Shown here in pieces: positions 29,354 through 38,114 of a DNA stretch of 64,000 nucleotides. The stretch spans positions 37,384 through 101,383 of the forward strand of contig NZ_FOMK01000016.1 in NCBI RefSeq assembly GCF_900112615.1, written 5' to 3'. Each line of letters opens with the position of its first letter. The stretch's first letter is position 1. The notes beneath the pieces were generated by a model. That model was not told the origin of the DNA, ran no database searches, and saw only the letters and a list, made by a program, of their open reading frames with translations. This DNA is from Chitinophaga sp. CF118 (GTDB lineage Bacteria > Bacteroidota > Bacteroidia > Chitinophagales > Chitinophagaceae). The position numbers and the translations under genes are program-made.

Positions 29354-29827
29354 ATGATGAAAAAAATAACAAAGGTTTTAGCATTATTATTAATAGCTAC
29401 TATACCTGTATTGGCGCAAACTAAAAAACAAAATAAGATGGAAAAAAGAATAATTAATCCCTGGCAATGGCAGGATAAACGCAGTTATGTGCAAGCCATT
29501 GAAGTAAAAAATCCTGAAGGCACACTCTATATTTCAGGGCAGACAGCTATAAACGCTGATGGCCAGTCAAGCACCGGCGACATGAAAACCCAGTTAATTC
29601 TGGCTCTGCAAAATCTGGAACAAGTTATTAGCGAAGCTGGTTACGATAGCAAAAATATTGTGCGGTTAAATATCTATACAACTTCATCTGCAGAGCTTTT
29701 CACTTGCTTTGATATTATTCAGGACTGGATAGCTAAACATGGCATTAAGCAAACGACCACTTTGCTGGAAGTGAAAAGCCTTTTTGAAACATTAAAAGTT
29801 GAACTTGAAGCTACAGTGGTTAAGTAA
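29354..29827 (+). CDS. Exported RidA/YjgF-family protein
   Basis: 157 residues. A signal peptide (MMKKITKVLALLLIATIPVLA) precedes a complete RidA fold: YISGQTAINADG, LQNLEQVISEAGYDSKNIV and a C-terminal VELEATVV. Canonical RidA enamine/imine deaminases carry an arginine just before the last beta strand; here that stretch reads KQTTTLLEVKSL with no arginine, so classical deaminase activity is doubtful. An internal ATG at 29438 would give a cytoplasmic form without the signal. It is a single gene ending in a clear terminator, probably controlled by the Crp-like regulator. Confidence 0.88.
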   Translation: MMKKITKVLALLLIATIPVLAQTKKQNKMEKRIINPWQWQDKRSYVQAIEVKNPEGTLYISGQTAINADGQSSTGDMKTQLILALQNLEQVISEAGYDSKNIVRLNIYTTSSAELFTCFDIIQDWIAKHGIKQTTTLLEVKSLFETLKVELEATVVK

Positions 29828-29853
29828 TGTTTTAAAAGGTGCTATTAAACAAG

Positions 29854-29880
29854 GGCCCGGTATTGTACCGGGCCTTTGGT
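29854..29880 (+). terminator. Rho-independent terminator after the RidA-like gene
   Basis: GGCCCGGTA (29854-29862) and TACCGGGCC (29866-29874) form a perfect 9-bp GC-rich stem with a 3-nt loop, followed by TTTGG. It lies 27 bp after the stop codon and separates this plus-strand gene from the convergent NRPS cluster. Confidence 0.8.
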
Positions 29881-29968
29881 ATTATGTCATTTTTATTTTA
29901 TGGTTCCGATGGAATTTCCATCGTCTTAAGATTTTAAGAGAATGAAGATAGTTGATTTAAACATTTGA

Positions 29969-32900
29969 CTAGTATAAACTGGGCATCCTCCGTCTCAGCT
30001 TGGAAGGAGAAAGAAAATACCCTGCATGAATTCCTTCCCGGATCATACTGGAAAACCATTCCAGATTTGCCTTGGGGAAACTCAGGCCGCTTTGTGCAAT
30101 TGCATCCAGAGAATCCTTTTGTATATACCTGATCCGTCTGGGGAAGTCAAAAGACCGCTGTATCCAGTTGTTCATCAGATCAACTATTTTCCGGTCGTTC
30201 TGGGAGCCGTCAAAGCTAGCTACCGATTCTTTAAATGTATTCATCTCCACAATTTCAAGACTGTAGCCCAACTGCTTCAGCATTTTTACAATAACGCTGA
30301 AAGGCAAGCTCTGCGGATTCTCCATATGGATACAATCTATCGGGCTGGTCATATATTCCAGGCAAAAGCCTGCAATCCCTTTTGCAACAATGTCTACATA
30401 AGAAAAGGAAATGTTTTCGTTATAAGTGTTTGGTATCTGCTCCAGTAATATAGCCCCCTTCATGATCTGGAATACCCTGTTCTGATCAATGTTGCGTTGA
30501 AATCTACCATGTACGGCATCTGCAGCAATATGTCCCACCCTGTATATCTTTCCTTCGCCACCATTTTTAAGGAAGTAACGGATGATTTTTTCAGCTTCAA
30601 ACTTTGTTCTCTCATAATCAGAGATAAACACCTGTCCATAATCAAAGTCTTTTTCAGAGAAGGTCCTGAAGCTGCCGTTCGGAGCATAACCACTAACTGC
30701 CAGCGTTGAAATATAATGGATAGCCTTTTTCTTTCCTTTCTGTGCCAGCTCCTGTATTTGCCTTGTAGAAGTAATGTTAGCCTGAATAAGATCGGCATAA
30801 TCCTTCAGCAAGTTAATATCAGCCGCAGCATGTAATATGATATCTGTTTCATTAACAATTCTTTCGTAATCTGATGGCTCGATCCCTAAATTCTCCTCTA
30901 AAAGGTCCCCTCTGATCACTTTTATCCTATGACGATTTATGTACAGCGAGTCATTGAAATAGTGTTCATAACAATTTTCAAGACGGGTAGCCGCATTCGA
31001 CTTACTATCTCCCCGTACAAGGCAATAGAGGTTAACTTCATCGTGTAAAATCAATTCATGTAATAAATGGATACCAAGAAAGCCTGTAGCCCCTGTAAGC
31101 AGGATTGTCTTTTTTCGACTGATCTGGTTTTTCATCCCATTAAAATTGAGATTGTATAACGGTTGTCCCACAGACGCTATATTGCTATCCAGCATTAACA
31201 GCTTCGACCGATTATACAATTGATCCGGATTTGACAACTGGTGTTTTAAGATGTTAAAGAAGTTCTTTACCATCCTGTTTATATTCGTTTTTTCAAAGTT
31301 GCTTTCCTGGTACTGAACATCTATGATAAGTGATTCACCGATAAACCTTGCGGTGAAAGAAAGCTTATATTCCTGCAAGGCGCTTTTACTCCTCGTAGGA
31401 CCTGGATTAAAACTGGAAGGCTTCATGTGAACAGACGCATTTCCAAACTGATCAGGAAAATGCCCCAGATAGTTAAACAGCACATCTGCACCAATAACTG
31501 TCATGTCTGTAAACCGGTCATGATGTATGTTAATCATGTTTGCAAAGGCAGCCTTCTCATTAATTAAGTCGGAGCAATCTCTGGGATTCAAAACAGATTC
31601 ATTCAGGTTTACCGGCATAGTGGTAGCCCACCAGGCAACTGATCTGCTCAGGTCCGGTAATGATTCCTGCTGTGGCCGGCCATGAAACTCAACATCTACT
31701 GTAATGGCGGGTAGTCTGCACTCCTCCAGTAATGAGGTGGCAAAAGCACTAAGCAGGGAACCACTCAGCGTTGCTGATTGTTTTTGCTCTTCAAGATGCT
31801 GTAATATATTGGATATTTCAGCGGGTATTAAAATGTTGTATACTCCGCTTAATTCCTTTCTATCTATCCTCGTATAGATTTCAGGAAGCCGGTATAATTT
31901 CTGGGTGATAAGTTTGTTATATGCTGCTGTATCCAGTTCAGGTTTACCCAGTGCAGATTCATCATAAAACCTGCTTACCGCATTTTCGGGTTCTACCGGC
32001 AAGAAATCATTCCTCAGGATCTGCTCATAATAATCCAGTAATTCATCGATGATAATATTCCATGATATAACATCCACCACCAGGTGATGACAAGCGAGAT
32101 AAATGTAGTCCTTACCGTCAGGGTTCACAAATAGATGTGCTCTGAATAACCGGCCTTCCTCTATTGATATTTCACTCAGCAGGTTCCTGGAGATTTCCTG
32201 GAACTGGAAGGCTACCGATATTTTGTTATCCAGGATAGACGTTCCCAGTTCGAAACCGGAACAGGATTGTTTTTCGACCTCGTACAATCCTGCCTGTTTT
32301 CTGAAAGCGGAGGTTAACTGCGAGTGACTTGCCAGCACATAATTAAGCGCCAGCGCCATCTCTCTTACACTGATCTTATCTTCTGTTTCCAGTAAGATAG
32401 TCTGACAGTATTCATTCAGATTGAATTTCTTATGATGAAGGAAATTGTACTGGGAGAAGGTAAGCCTGTTAGCATTCTTCGGCTTGCCGGAGGCTTGTTT
32501 CCCATCACTTATTTTTACTGGTTCCAGCTTACTGAAATTACCAAACAGCGGATGGTTGTTAATGTCTGTGATATGCACTTTGTAACCATACCGCTGTAAC
32601 CTTCCGATCAATTGTATGGCCAGCAGGGAGTCTCCCCCGATGTCAAAAAAATTATCTGTTGCTGCAATGGAGCTCTTATTAAGTATGCGCTTCCAGTGTG
32701 CATCCACCAATGCAGGCCAGGACTCCTCTTTTGATTTGTCATTGTCCGGCACCTTAGCACTCACGGATACATCAAAGTTCCGCTTGAGTGCGTTCAGGTC
32801 TATTTTGCCATTAGAGTTGTAAGGCGTTTCGGTATAAAAATAGAAGTTGCCTGGTATTTTGTAAGCAGGTAGTTTGTTGGTCAGCCATTTTTTCAGCAGA

Positions 32901-34279
32901 TCTTTATTCAACTCCTGCCCTTTGACAGGTTTGATATATACATCCAGCGATTGATGTTCCCGGTGTACAGATACTGCTGCGATAACGTTTTCCACAGCGG
33001 GATGTGCAATGATAGCTATTTCCACCTCTCCCAGTTCAATCCGAAAGCCTTTTATCTTTACCTGCCGGTCTGTCCGGTATAAGAATTCATAATTCCCATC
33101 CGCCAGTCTTTTGCAGATATCACCCGTACGATAACAGTTTAACTTTTTACCATTTATCTCTTTCTTAACAAATTTCTTTTCGCTTTCGATTTCATTGTTA
33201 AGATATCCTTTGCTTACTCCCGGACCACAGATATATAATTCACCGGTGTTATCCTTTTCGTTATCAAGAAAACAAATCCCCTCTCCCAGTGGCGCCCCGA
33301 TCGGTACGGAAGCTGTTACATCAAAATGCGCGGAAAGCGGTTCTACCTTGAATACGGTAGCACCAACAGTTGTTTCAGTAGGACCATAATGATTATAGAG
33401 ATGAGCACATACACCGGATTCAAATATTGCCCTGACAGATTCCCAGCTAAGTTTCTCTCCGCCCAGAATGATATTATTGATTACCTGCCTGTGCATTGTA
33501 TCCCTGTTTGATATCAGAGACGTTAAATGCGAAGGAGTAATTTTTAAAAGAGATATTTTATCCTCGTTAATAATATCATTAAATAATGCGGGATCCGTTG
33601 CTTCCACTTTATTTAAGATCCGAAGCATACCTCCTGAAACAAGTGCCACGAAGAAATTGGTAAGACCCAGATCAGCAGCAAAGGTAGTAACATGTGCGGC
33701 TCTTACAGCTGCCGGAGCACCGATCCTTTCATACACCGCATGGGTGTAATGCAATACGCTTTTGTGTGTGATCTGCACAGCTTTAGGCGTGCCGGTAGTG
33801 CCGCTTGTAAGCAGGATATAACACACATCAGGCATTGTTACAGGAGGAATATTTCCAGAAGGCAAAAAAGCGGTATCCTCCGTAATCAGCTCCTGGAAAT
33901 AAAACAGGGGAATTGACTTAGTATCTGTTGTTACCAACTGATCCGCAGTATCCAGAATAACAGCATTTGCCATCACTCCCTTTATCTTTGCTTCGTTTGT
34001 AGCAATGCCATCCTCCCGATCCAGCATCACAGGTATCCCTCCGCAGAGAAGAATACCCCAGAAACAAATAATACTTTCCGTATCCTTTTTACTTATACAG
34101 GCTATCCTGTCTCCTGTACGGATATGTTTGCCTGTTAATATGCTGGCCACCTGGAATGCGCGTTGGTAAAGCTCCTGATAAGTGAAAGATTTACGGCAAT
34201 CCTTGATGGCAACCCTTTCAGGATAAGTATGAACAATGTCCAGCAATAACGCTACTAAATTTGATTGATTAGCTTGCAT
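29969..34279 (-). CDS. NRPS-6: terminal module A-PCP-E-reductase (no C domain)
   Basis: 1436 residues. The adenylation domain (~10-500) is followed by a carrier protein with FFDIGGDSLLAIQL (Ser near 550), an epimerization-type domain (~615-1035: HHLVVDVISW, VAWWATTMPV, FNYLGHF) and a thioester reductase domain (~1055-1436: ILLTGATGFLGIHLL, then Tyr/Lys in YERTKFEAEKI). It begins directly with the A domain; the needed condensation domain is probably the one at the end of NRPS-5. Pocket residues read against GrsA give D-L-T-K-I-G-H-V-G-K, close to the Asp code. The E motif normally EGHGRE reads EFHGRP, so epimerization is uncertain. The reductase would release the peptide as an aldehyde or, after further reduction, an alcohol. 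Last gene of the cluster. Confidence 0.92.
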   Translation of the reverse strand: MQANQSNLVALLLDIVHTYPERVAIKDCRKSFTYQELYQRAFQVASILTGKHIRTGDRIACISKKDTESIICFWGILLCGGIPVMLDREDGIATNEAKIKGVMANAVILDTADQLVTTDTKSIPLFYFQELITEDTAFLPSGNIPPVTMPDVCYILLTSGTTGTPKAVQITHKSVLHYTHAVYERIGAPAAVRAAHVTTFAADLGLTNFFVALVSGGMLRILNKVEATDPALFNDIINEDKISLLKITPSHLTSLISNRDTMHRQVINNIILGGEKLSWESVRAIFESGVCAHLYNHYGPTETTVGATVFKVEPLSAHFDVTASVPIGAPLGEGICFLDNEKDNTGELYICGPGVSKGYLNNEIESEKKFVKKEINGKKLNCYRTGDICKRLADGNYEFLYRTDRQVKIKGFRIELGEVEIAIIAHPAVENVIAAVSVHREHQSLDVYIKPVKGQELNKDLLKKWLTNKLPAYKIPGNFYFYTETPYNSNGKIDLNALKRNFDVSVSAKVPDNDKSKEESWPALVDAHWKRILNKSSIAATDNFFDIGGDSLLAIQLIGRLQRYGYKVHITDINNHPLFGNFSKLEPVKISDGKQASGKPKNANRLTFSQYNFLHHKKFNLNEYCQTILLETEDKISVREMALALNYVLASHSQLTSAFRKQAGLYEVEKQSCSGFELGTSILDNKISVAFQFQEISRNLLSEISIEEGRLFRAHLFVNPDGKDYIYLACHHLVVDVISWNIIIDELLDYYEQILRNDFLPVEPENAVSRFYDESALGKPELDTAAYNKLITQKLYRLPEIYTRIDRKELSGVYNILIPAEISNILQHLEEQKQSATLSGSLLSAFATSLLEECRLPAITVDVEFHGRPQQESLPDLSRSVAWWATTMPVNLNESVLNPRDCSDLINEKAAFANMINIHHDRFTDMTVIGADVLFNYLGHFPDQFGNASVHMKPSSFNPGPTRSKSALQEYKLSFTARFIGESLIIDVQYQESNFEKTNINRMVKNFFNILKHQLSNPDQLYNRSKLLMLDSNIASVGQPLYNLNFNGMKNQISRKKTILLTGATGFLGIHLLHELILHDEVNLYCLVRGDSKSNAATRLENCYEHYFNDSLYINRHRIKVIRGDLLEENLGIEPSDYERIVNETDIILHAAADINLLKDYADLIQANITSTRQIQELAQKGKKKAIHYISTLAVSGYAPNGSFRTFSEKDFDYGQVFISDYERTKFEAEKIIRYFLKNGGEGKIYRVGHIAADAVHGRFQRNIDQNRVFQIMKGAILLEQIPNTYNENISFSYVDIVAKGIAGFCLEYMTSPIDCIHMENPQSLPFSVIVKMLKQLGYSLEIVEMNTFKESVASFDGSQNDRKIVDLMNNWIQRSFDFPRRIRYIQKDSLDAIAQSGLSFPKANLEWFSSMIREGIHAGYFLSPSKLRRRMPSLY

Positions 34280-34345
34280 CGGAAATAAATTTTGATAATT
34301 AGGGGGCTAGTGTTAATAACTCACATTATAAAAACGTGCAGGTAG

Positions 34346-35116
34346 TTATGGGTAAGCCTGACGGGTAGGTCTTATGGAGATGTTATCCAGATGAACATTA
34401 CCCGGAAGATGCGATAGAAATGCAATCACCTGCGCAATATCATCTGCCTGTAAGATGGGCCCTACCTCTTTTTCATATGTTTCGAACCATTGCATATCAT
34501 ATCCTGCAGACTGCTGGAAATTGGTGCCTACCAAACCCGGCTCTATCAATGTTACCCTGATGGATTGTGGTCCCAGCTGCCTTCTCAGCGCCTCTGTAAG
34601 GCCATGTGCAGCAAACTTTGTGGCTCCGTATACAGAGTTAAACGGAGATACATTTCTGCCAATGGAGGAACCGATAACAACAATATCCAGTGGGTTCGTA
34701 ACAAAGTCTCTTCCAGCCGACTGCTCCACCATTATTTTGCTGATGCTTTTCAGCTGATACATCAGTCCTTTGATATTAGTGTCTATAAGGCTATCCCACT
34801 GTGCTGCATCGGAGTTCAGTAATGTGCCTGGCAATCCCCTGCCCGCACTGGCAACAAACAGATCCGGTAGTTCATTCCAGGTATTCAGGGATTCGGCAAT
34901 ACATACATCGGTCATCTTCTCGTCCGTGATATCGCCACATACAATCCTCGCCAGGTCACCATTGCCGGTTTCATTTACCTGCCGGGCTGTTTCAGCCAGC
35001 TTATCCTTATCCCTTCCGTTAAGCACCATCCTTGTCCCTTTTTCTGCCAGCCGATGGGCAGTAGCTTTCCCTATACCGGAGCTGGCTCCGGTAATAATTG
35101 CAATACGATTTTTCAT
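34346..35116 (-). CDS. SDR-family NAD(P)-dependent oxidoreductase
   Basis: 256 residues, a classical short-chain dehydrogenase: cofactor motif ITGASSGIGKAT at the N-terminus, NGRD after the second strand (suggesting NADP), VASAGRG, a catalytic Ser in IGSSIGRNVS, and Tyr~160/Lys~164 in YGATKFAAHG. It is the gene just before the reductase-terminated NRPS-6 (66 bp gap), so it could reduce the released peptide aldehyde to an alcohol, or adjust an oxidised side chain. The role is inferred from position only. Confidence 0.93.
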   Translation of the reverse strand: MKNRIAIITGASSGIGKATAHRLAEKGTRMVLNGRDKDKLAETARQVNETGNGDLARIVCGDITDEKMTDVCIAESLNTWNELPDLFVASAGRGLPGTLLNSDAAQWDSLIDTNIKGLMYQLKSISKIMVEQSAGRDFVTNPLDIVVIGSSIGRNVSPFNSVYGATKFAAHGLTEALRRQLGPQSIRVTLIEPGLVGTNFQQSAGYDMQWFETYEKEVGPILQADDIAQVIAFLSHLPGNVHLDNISIRPTRQAYP

Positions 35117-35129
35117 GTCTGTAATATTT

Positions 35130-35528
35130 TTAGATGACTATGGGGCTATTTATATCAGTCGGTTTTTCTCTGCCTGAGAGGCATTTACCTGTGTACAGTG
35201 CCAGTCCAGTGAGCACACCACCTATTAAGCCGGCAATGATTATCACTACTATTTCAGGGAAGGTGATCAGCACACCCAGTTTGTTTAATACACCACCATG
35301 CAAACGCAGATCGAAGTAGGAGTTGGCGCCGGACCATATAATGAAACCCGGTATAAAGCCAGTGATGAAGCCAGAGAATTGCCAATGCCGCAATCCGGCT
35401 ATTACACCCAGCACAAGAACAGGCAATACAAAACTCCACCAGGGCAATTGTTCAAACAGATCAGTACCCGTTATAAGTACCAGGATGATCAACATCGTTT
35501 TTATACTATCAGGTAATTTCTTACGCAT
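35130..35528 (-). CDS. Small hypothetical membrane protein
   Basis: 132 residues from the ATG at 35528; the longer frame starting at 35564 would overlap the upstream acylase gene. It has four predicted membrane helices (SIKTMLIILVLITGTDLF, WWSFVLPVLVLGVIAGL, FITGFIPGFIIW and VVIIIAGLIGGVLTGLALY) and a short polar C-terminus. I do not recognise the family. It is in the same direction as the acylase (20 bp gap) and the SDR (13 bp gap), so it belongs to the cluster transcript and may help with export or resistance, but nothing in it proves that. Confidence 0.75.
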   Translation of the reverse strand: MRKKLPDSIKTMLIILVLITGTDLFEQLPWWSFVLPVLVLGVIAGLRHWQFSGFITGFIPGFIIWSGANSYFDLRLHGGVLNKLGVLITFPEIVVIIIAGLIGGVLTGLALYTGKCLSGREKPTDINSPIVI

Positions 35529-35548
35529 TTTATTATGTTTTATCGTTG

Positions 35549-37969
35549 TTAATGTAGCAACCATCTATTACCCGCCTGTTTTTCAGCTTCTTTGACTGAC
35601 ATAAAAAATCTCAGTGGATAATATTTTCCTTTATTCCAGTCGTTAATAAAGTTATCATAGTAAGGACTGCCTATATTCCCTGATTGACCTCCCGCATAGA
35701 TGCCAAATGCTTTGGGACGATCCCCGAGTTCCACTATCATACGCCATGAAGGGCCCCAGTTATTGGAAGTGGCATTAATAGCATCAGGATAACCGGCGGC
35801 AGGAATATTCATTCTGCTAAAAGCGGGAATGTTGGTGAGGTGTGTCACATTTACTTTGTGTACGTCTCCCCAATTAACACCTGTTTTCTTTTGTATGCTG
35901 TCATAATCGGCAACGGCCATTGTAAATGCTTTACAAATGATATCCGATGCATTTTCTTTTGGGGTAGTAGCCCGCTTATCAAAGTAAATGTTACCGGGTT
36001 CCTGTTGGATGAGATCCAGCAATACATAATCATCAGGAACTTTGGTATTGAATGCATACTCATTAAATTCATCCCAGGTATAATCCTTTACGTACTGCCA
36101 CCATAATTGAAAAAGCTTTGCATTCTGACTGTTCAGGTCAAATGCACCATTCCATTCCTTTAAACCCTTCAGGGTATTATACTGGCTTACAGTCAGCCTG
36201 TTTTTATCTATAATCTTTATCAGGACGGGCATTACTTCCACAGCAAAAGCGTCTATATTGTCCAACTGCATTTTTTCCATTTTCCCGATATCAAATGCAT
36301 TTTCATTTTCGAGCAGTTGTTGAATTCTGCTGGCGCGGGCTTCTTTATAATATCCATTATAGTAATAGTTGTAGTTGGCAGCAGTAGGATGCTGATTTGC
36401 AGATAACAGGAAGTTACAGGCCGGATTAATTGCATGAGGCATACTGTCTGCCGGTATGTACTTCGTGGATAAATGCGTACTTACCGTACCATCCAATATA
36501 AAGCGTCCTTGCCCAGGCCACTTTACAGGCAGGCGCCCCTGATGATTCGTGGCAATGGTATTGTCTTTACCGGCAAACATAAAATTCTGTATCGGGCAAC
36601 CATAATTTTTTATAGCATCTTTGTATTCTGCATAGTTAGATGCCCTGTTCAATTTCACAAAAGTTAAAAACTCATTGGAAGTATTCAGCAGCTCCCATTT
36701 CATAGCATAATTTTTCAACTCACGGCGTTGACCCTGGAAACTTCTGTCTATTACAACAGGGCCGTGTACGGTACGGTAAACAGTATCATATAATGGTGCC
36801 TTACTTTTCCGTTTTATCTCTTCAATAGAATAATCAAGATTCAGCCACTTTCCATCCAGCTCATATTTTTTATAATCACTGGTGATCTTGAGTTTGTACC
36901 AATCTTTTACATCATCTGCTCCATTGGTGGTACCCCAGGCGATGTTCTCATTAAACCCGATTATTACAGCCGGCGTACCGGGAATAGAGACCCCATATAC
37001 ATTTAATCCGGGTGATGATAACTGCATTTCCAACCATACAGCGGGCAACGAGAGATTCAAATGAGGGTCGCTGCACAGGATAGGATGACCCGATTTTGTT
37101 TTTTTACCTGATACCACCCAGCCATTACTTCCCAGTTGAGGATTAAAGGAACTTTCAGGCACAATGGTACTATTTGCCAGGAAAGAGAAGTTCAGGTAAT
37201 CCGGTTTGGTTATATGTGTTAAAAATGGTTTGGAAGCCGTTTCAGTATCATTCACAACGGGTGTGATATGCGGTGTAAAACCCGGGTAAAGTTTATTGAA
37301 CGTCTCTTCTCCCAATGCGACCATCAGGTTGGACATGATCATATCTTCTTCATAACCCGAGAGTGTAGCCCCCATGTTTTTCATTACCAGCACACTTTTC
37401 AGCTCAGACCATTGTTCCGGTTCATAATCCAGTAGTTTATATTCAAGCGGGATATCTTTAGTGTGCAACTGTTTGATATAGGCATTTACACCTTGCGCAT
37501 ATGCTGCCAGAATGCCAGCGGTTTCAGGATCTTTTTTTAATTCTGTCAGTGTTTTTTTAGCGGCGTATAACAATCCCATCCTTCTTTGGTTACGGTCATA
37601 GTCCAGAAAACGGTCTCCAAATATTTCGGACAAACGGCCCGCAGCCGCATAACTTACAAAATCCATCTGCCACAAACGCAGGCTGGCTGTTACGTATCCC
37701 TGTGTAAAGTAGAGGTCGTGCGTATTTTTCGTATAAATGTGCGGCACTTTACGGTCGTCGAAAAATACCTTTACGGAATCTTTCAGTCCCATTCCATTAT
37801 GTACTGCATTTACATTCAATTCGCCGTCACCTCCATTCTGTACTGCGCCTGTGAAGGGATTCAGCAACCTGCCCAAAGGTGATACGTTGAATAGCTGATG
37901 TGACAATGCAAAAATCAGGATAAGCAATACACAAAGAGGGAACAGGAAATTGATGTTAATCTTTTTCAT
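35549..37969 (-). CDS. Penicillin acylase-family N-terminal nucleophile hydrolase
   Basis: 806 residues with a signal/anchor helix at the N-terminus (FLFPLCVLLILIFALSHQLF). The alpha-chain region contains DRKVPHIYTKNTHDLYFTQG. The predicted autocatalytic cleavage precedes the nucleophile Ser in LGSNGWVVSGKKT (near residue 279). Typical beta-chain pieces follow: SDPHLNLSLPAVWLEM and IAWGTTNGADDVKDWY. Relatives hydrolyse amide bonds of beta-lactams, acyl-homoserine lactones or, in PvdQ, the fatty acyl chain of the pyoverdine precursor. Inside an NRPS cluster beside a PvdE-like exporter the best guess is periplasmic deacylation of an acylated prepeptide; self-protection is the alternative. Confidence 0.92.
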   Translation of the reverse strand: MKKININFLFPLCVLLILIFALSHQLFNVSPLGRLLNPFTGAVQNGGDGELNVNAVHNGMGLKDSVKVFFDDRKVPHIYTKNTHDLYFTQGYVTASLRLWQMDFVSYAAAGRLSEIFGDRFLDYDRNQRRMGLLYAAKKTLTELKKDPETAGILAAYAQGVNAYIKQLHTKDIPLEYKLLDYEPEQWSELKSVLVMKNMGATLSGYEEDMIMSNLMVALGEETFNKLYPGFTPHITPVVNDTETASKPFLTHITKPDYLNFSFLANSTIVPESSFNPQLGSNGWVVSGKKTKSGHPILCSDPHLNLSLPAVWLEMQLSSPGLNVYGVSIPGTPAVIIGFNENIAWGTTNGADDVKDWYKLKITSDYKKYELDGKWLNLDYSIEEIKRKSKAPLYDTVYRTVHGPVVIDRSFQGQRRELKNYAMKWELLNTSNEFLTFVKLNRASNYAEYKDAIKNYGCPIQNFMFAGKDNTIATNHQGRLPVKWPGQGRFILDGTVSTHLSTKYIPADSMPHAINPACNFLLSANQHPTAANYNYYYNGYYKEARASRIQQLLENENAFDIGKMEKMQLDNIDAFAVEVMPVLIKIIDKNRLTVSQYNTLKGLKEWNGAFDLNSQNAKLFQLWWQYVKDYTWDEFNEYAFNTKVPDDYVLLDLIQQEPGNIYFDKRATTPKENASDIICKAFTMAVADYDSIQKKTGVNWGDVHKVNVTHLTNIPAFSRMNIPAAGYPDAINATSNNWGPSWRMIVELGDRPKAFGIYAGGQSGNIGSPYYDNFINDWNKGKYYPLRFFMSVKEAEKQAGNRWLLH

Positions 37970-38067
37970 ACCAAACAGTTTAGCGCAGTATCAAAGGAAC
38001 ATGACACCACTATATGGCCATAACAGCCATAGTAAAAAGAATTATATTAAATGAGGGGGGAGAGTAT

Positions 38068-38099
38068 TTTCAGTCGCCACCAGCCGGTAGCGACTGAAA
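38068..38099 (-). terminator. Strong intergenic hairpin after the TonB receptor gene
   Basis: TTTCAGTCGC (38068-38077) and GCGACTGAAA (38090-38099) form a perfect 10-bp stem with a 12-nt GC-rich loop, 15 bp past the TonB receptor stop and about 100 bp before the acylase start. No T-run follows on the minus strand, so it may attenuate or process the transcript rather than terminate it fully. Confidence 0.5.
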
Positions 38100-38114
38100 T
38101 TCAAGAGAGGTAAA

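Noticed and set aside
29907..29923. CGATGGAA/TTCCATCG palindrome after NRPS-6 as a terminator
   Set aside because: Only a 1-nt centre and no T-run on the minus strand; not enough to call it, although a cluster terminator is expected about here.
29969..34279. NRPS-6 as the loading (first) module because it begins with A-PCP
   Set aside because: A C-terminal thioester reductase means chain release, and the unpaired C domain on NRPS-5 supplies the missing part, so it is terminal.
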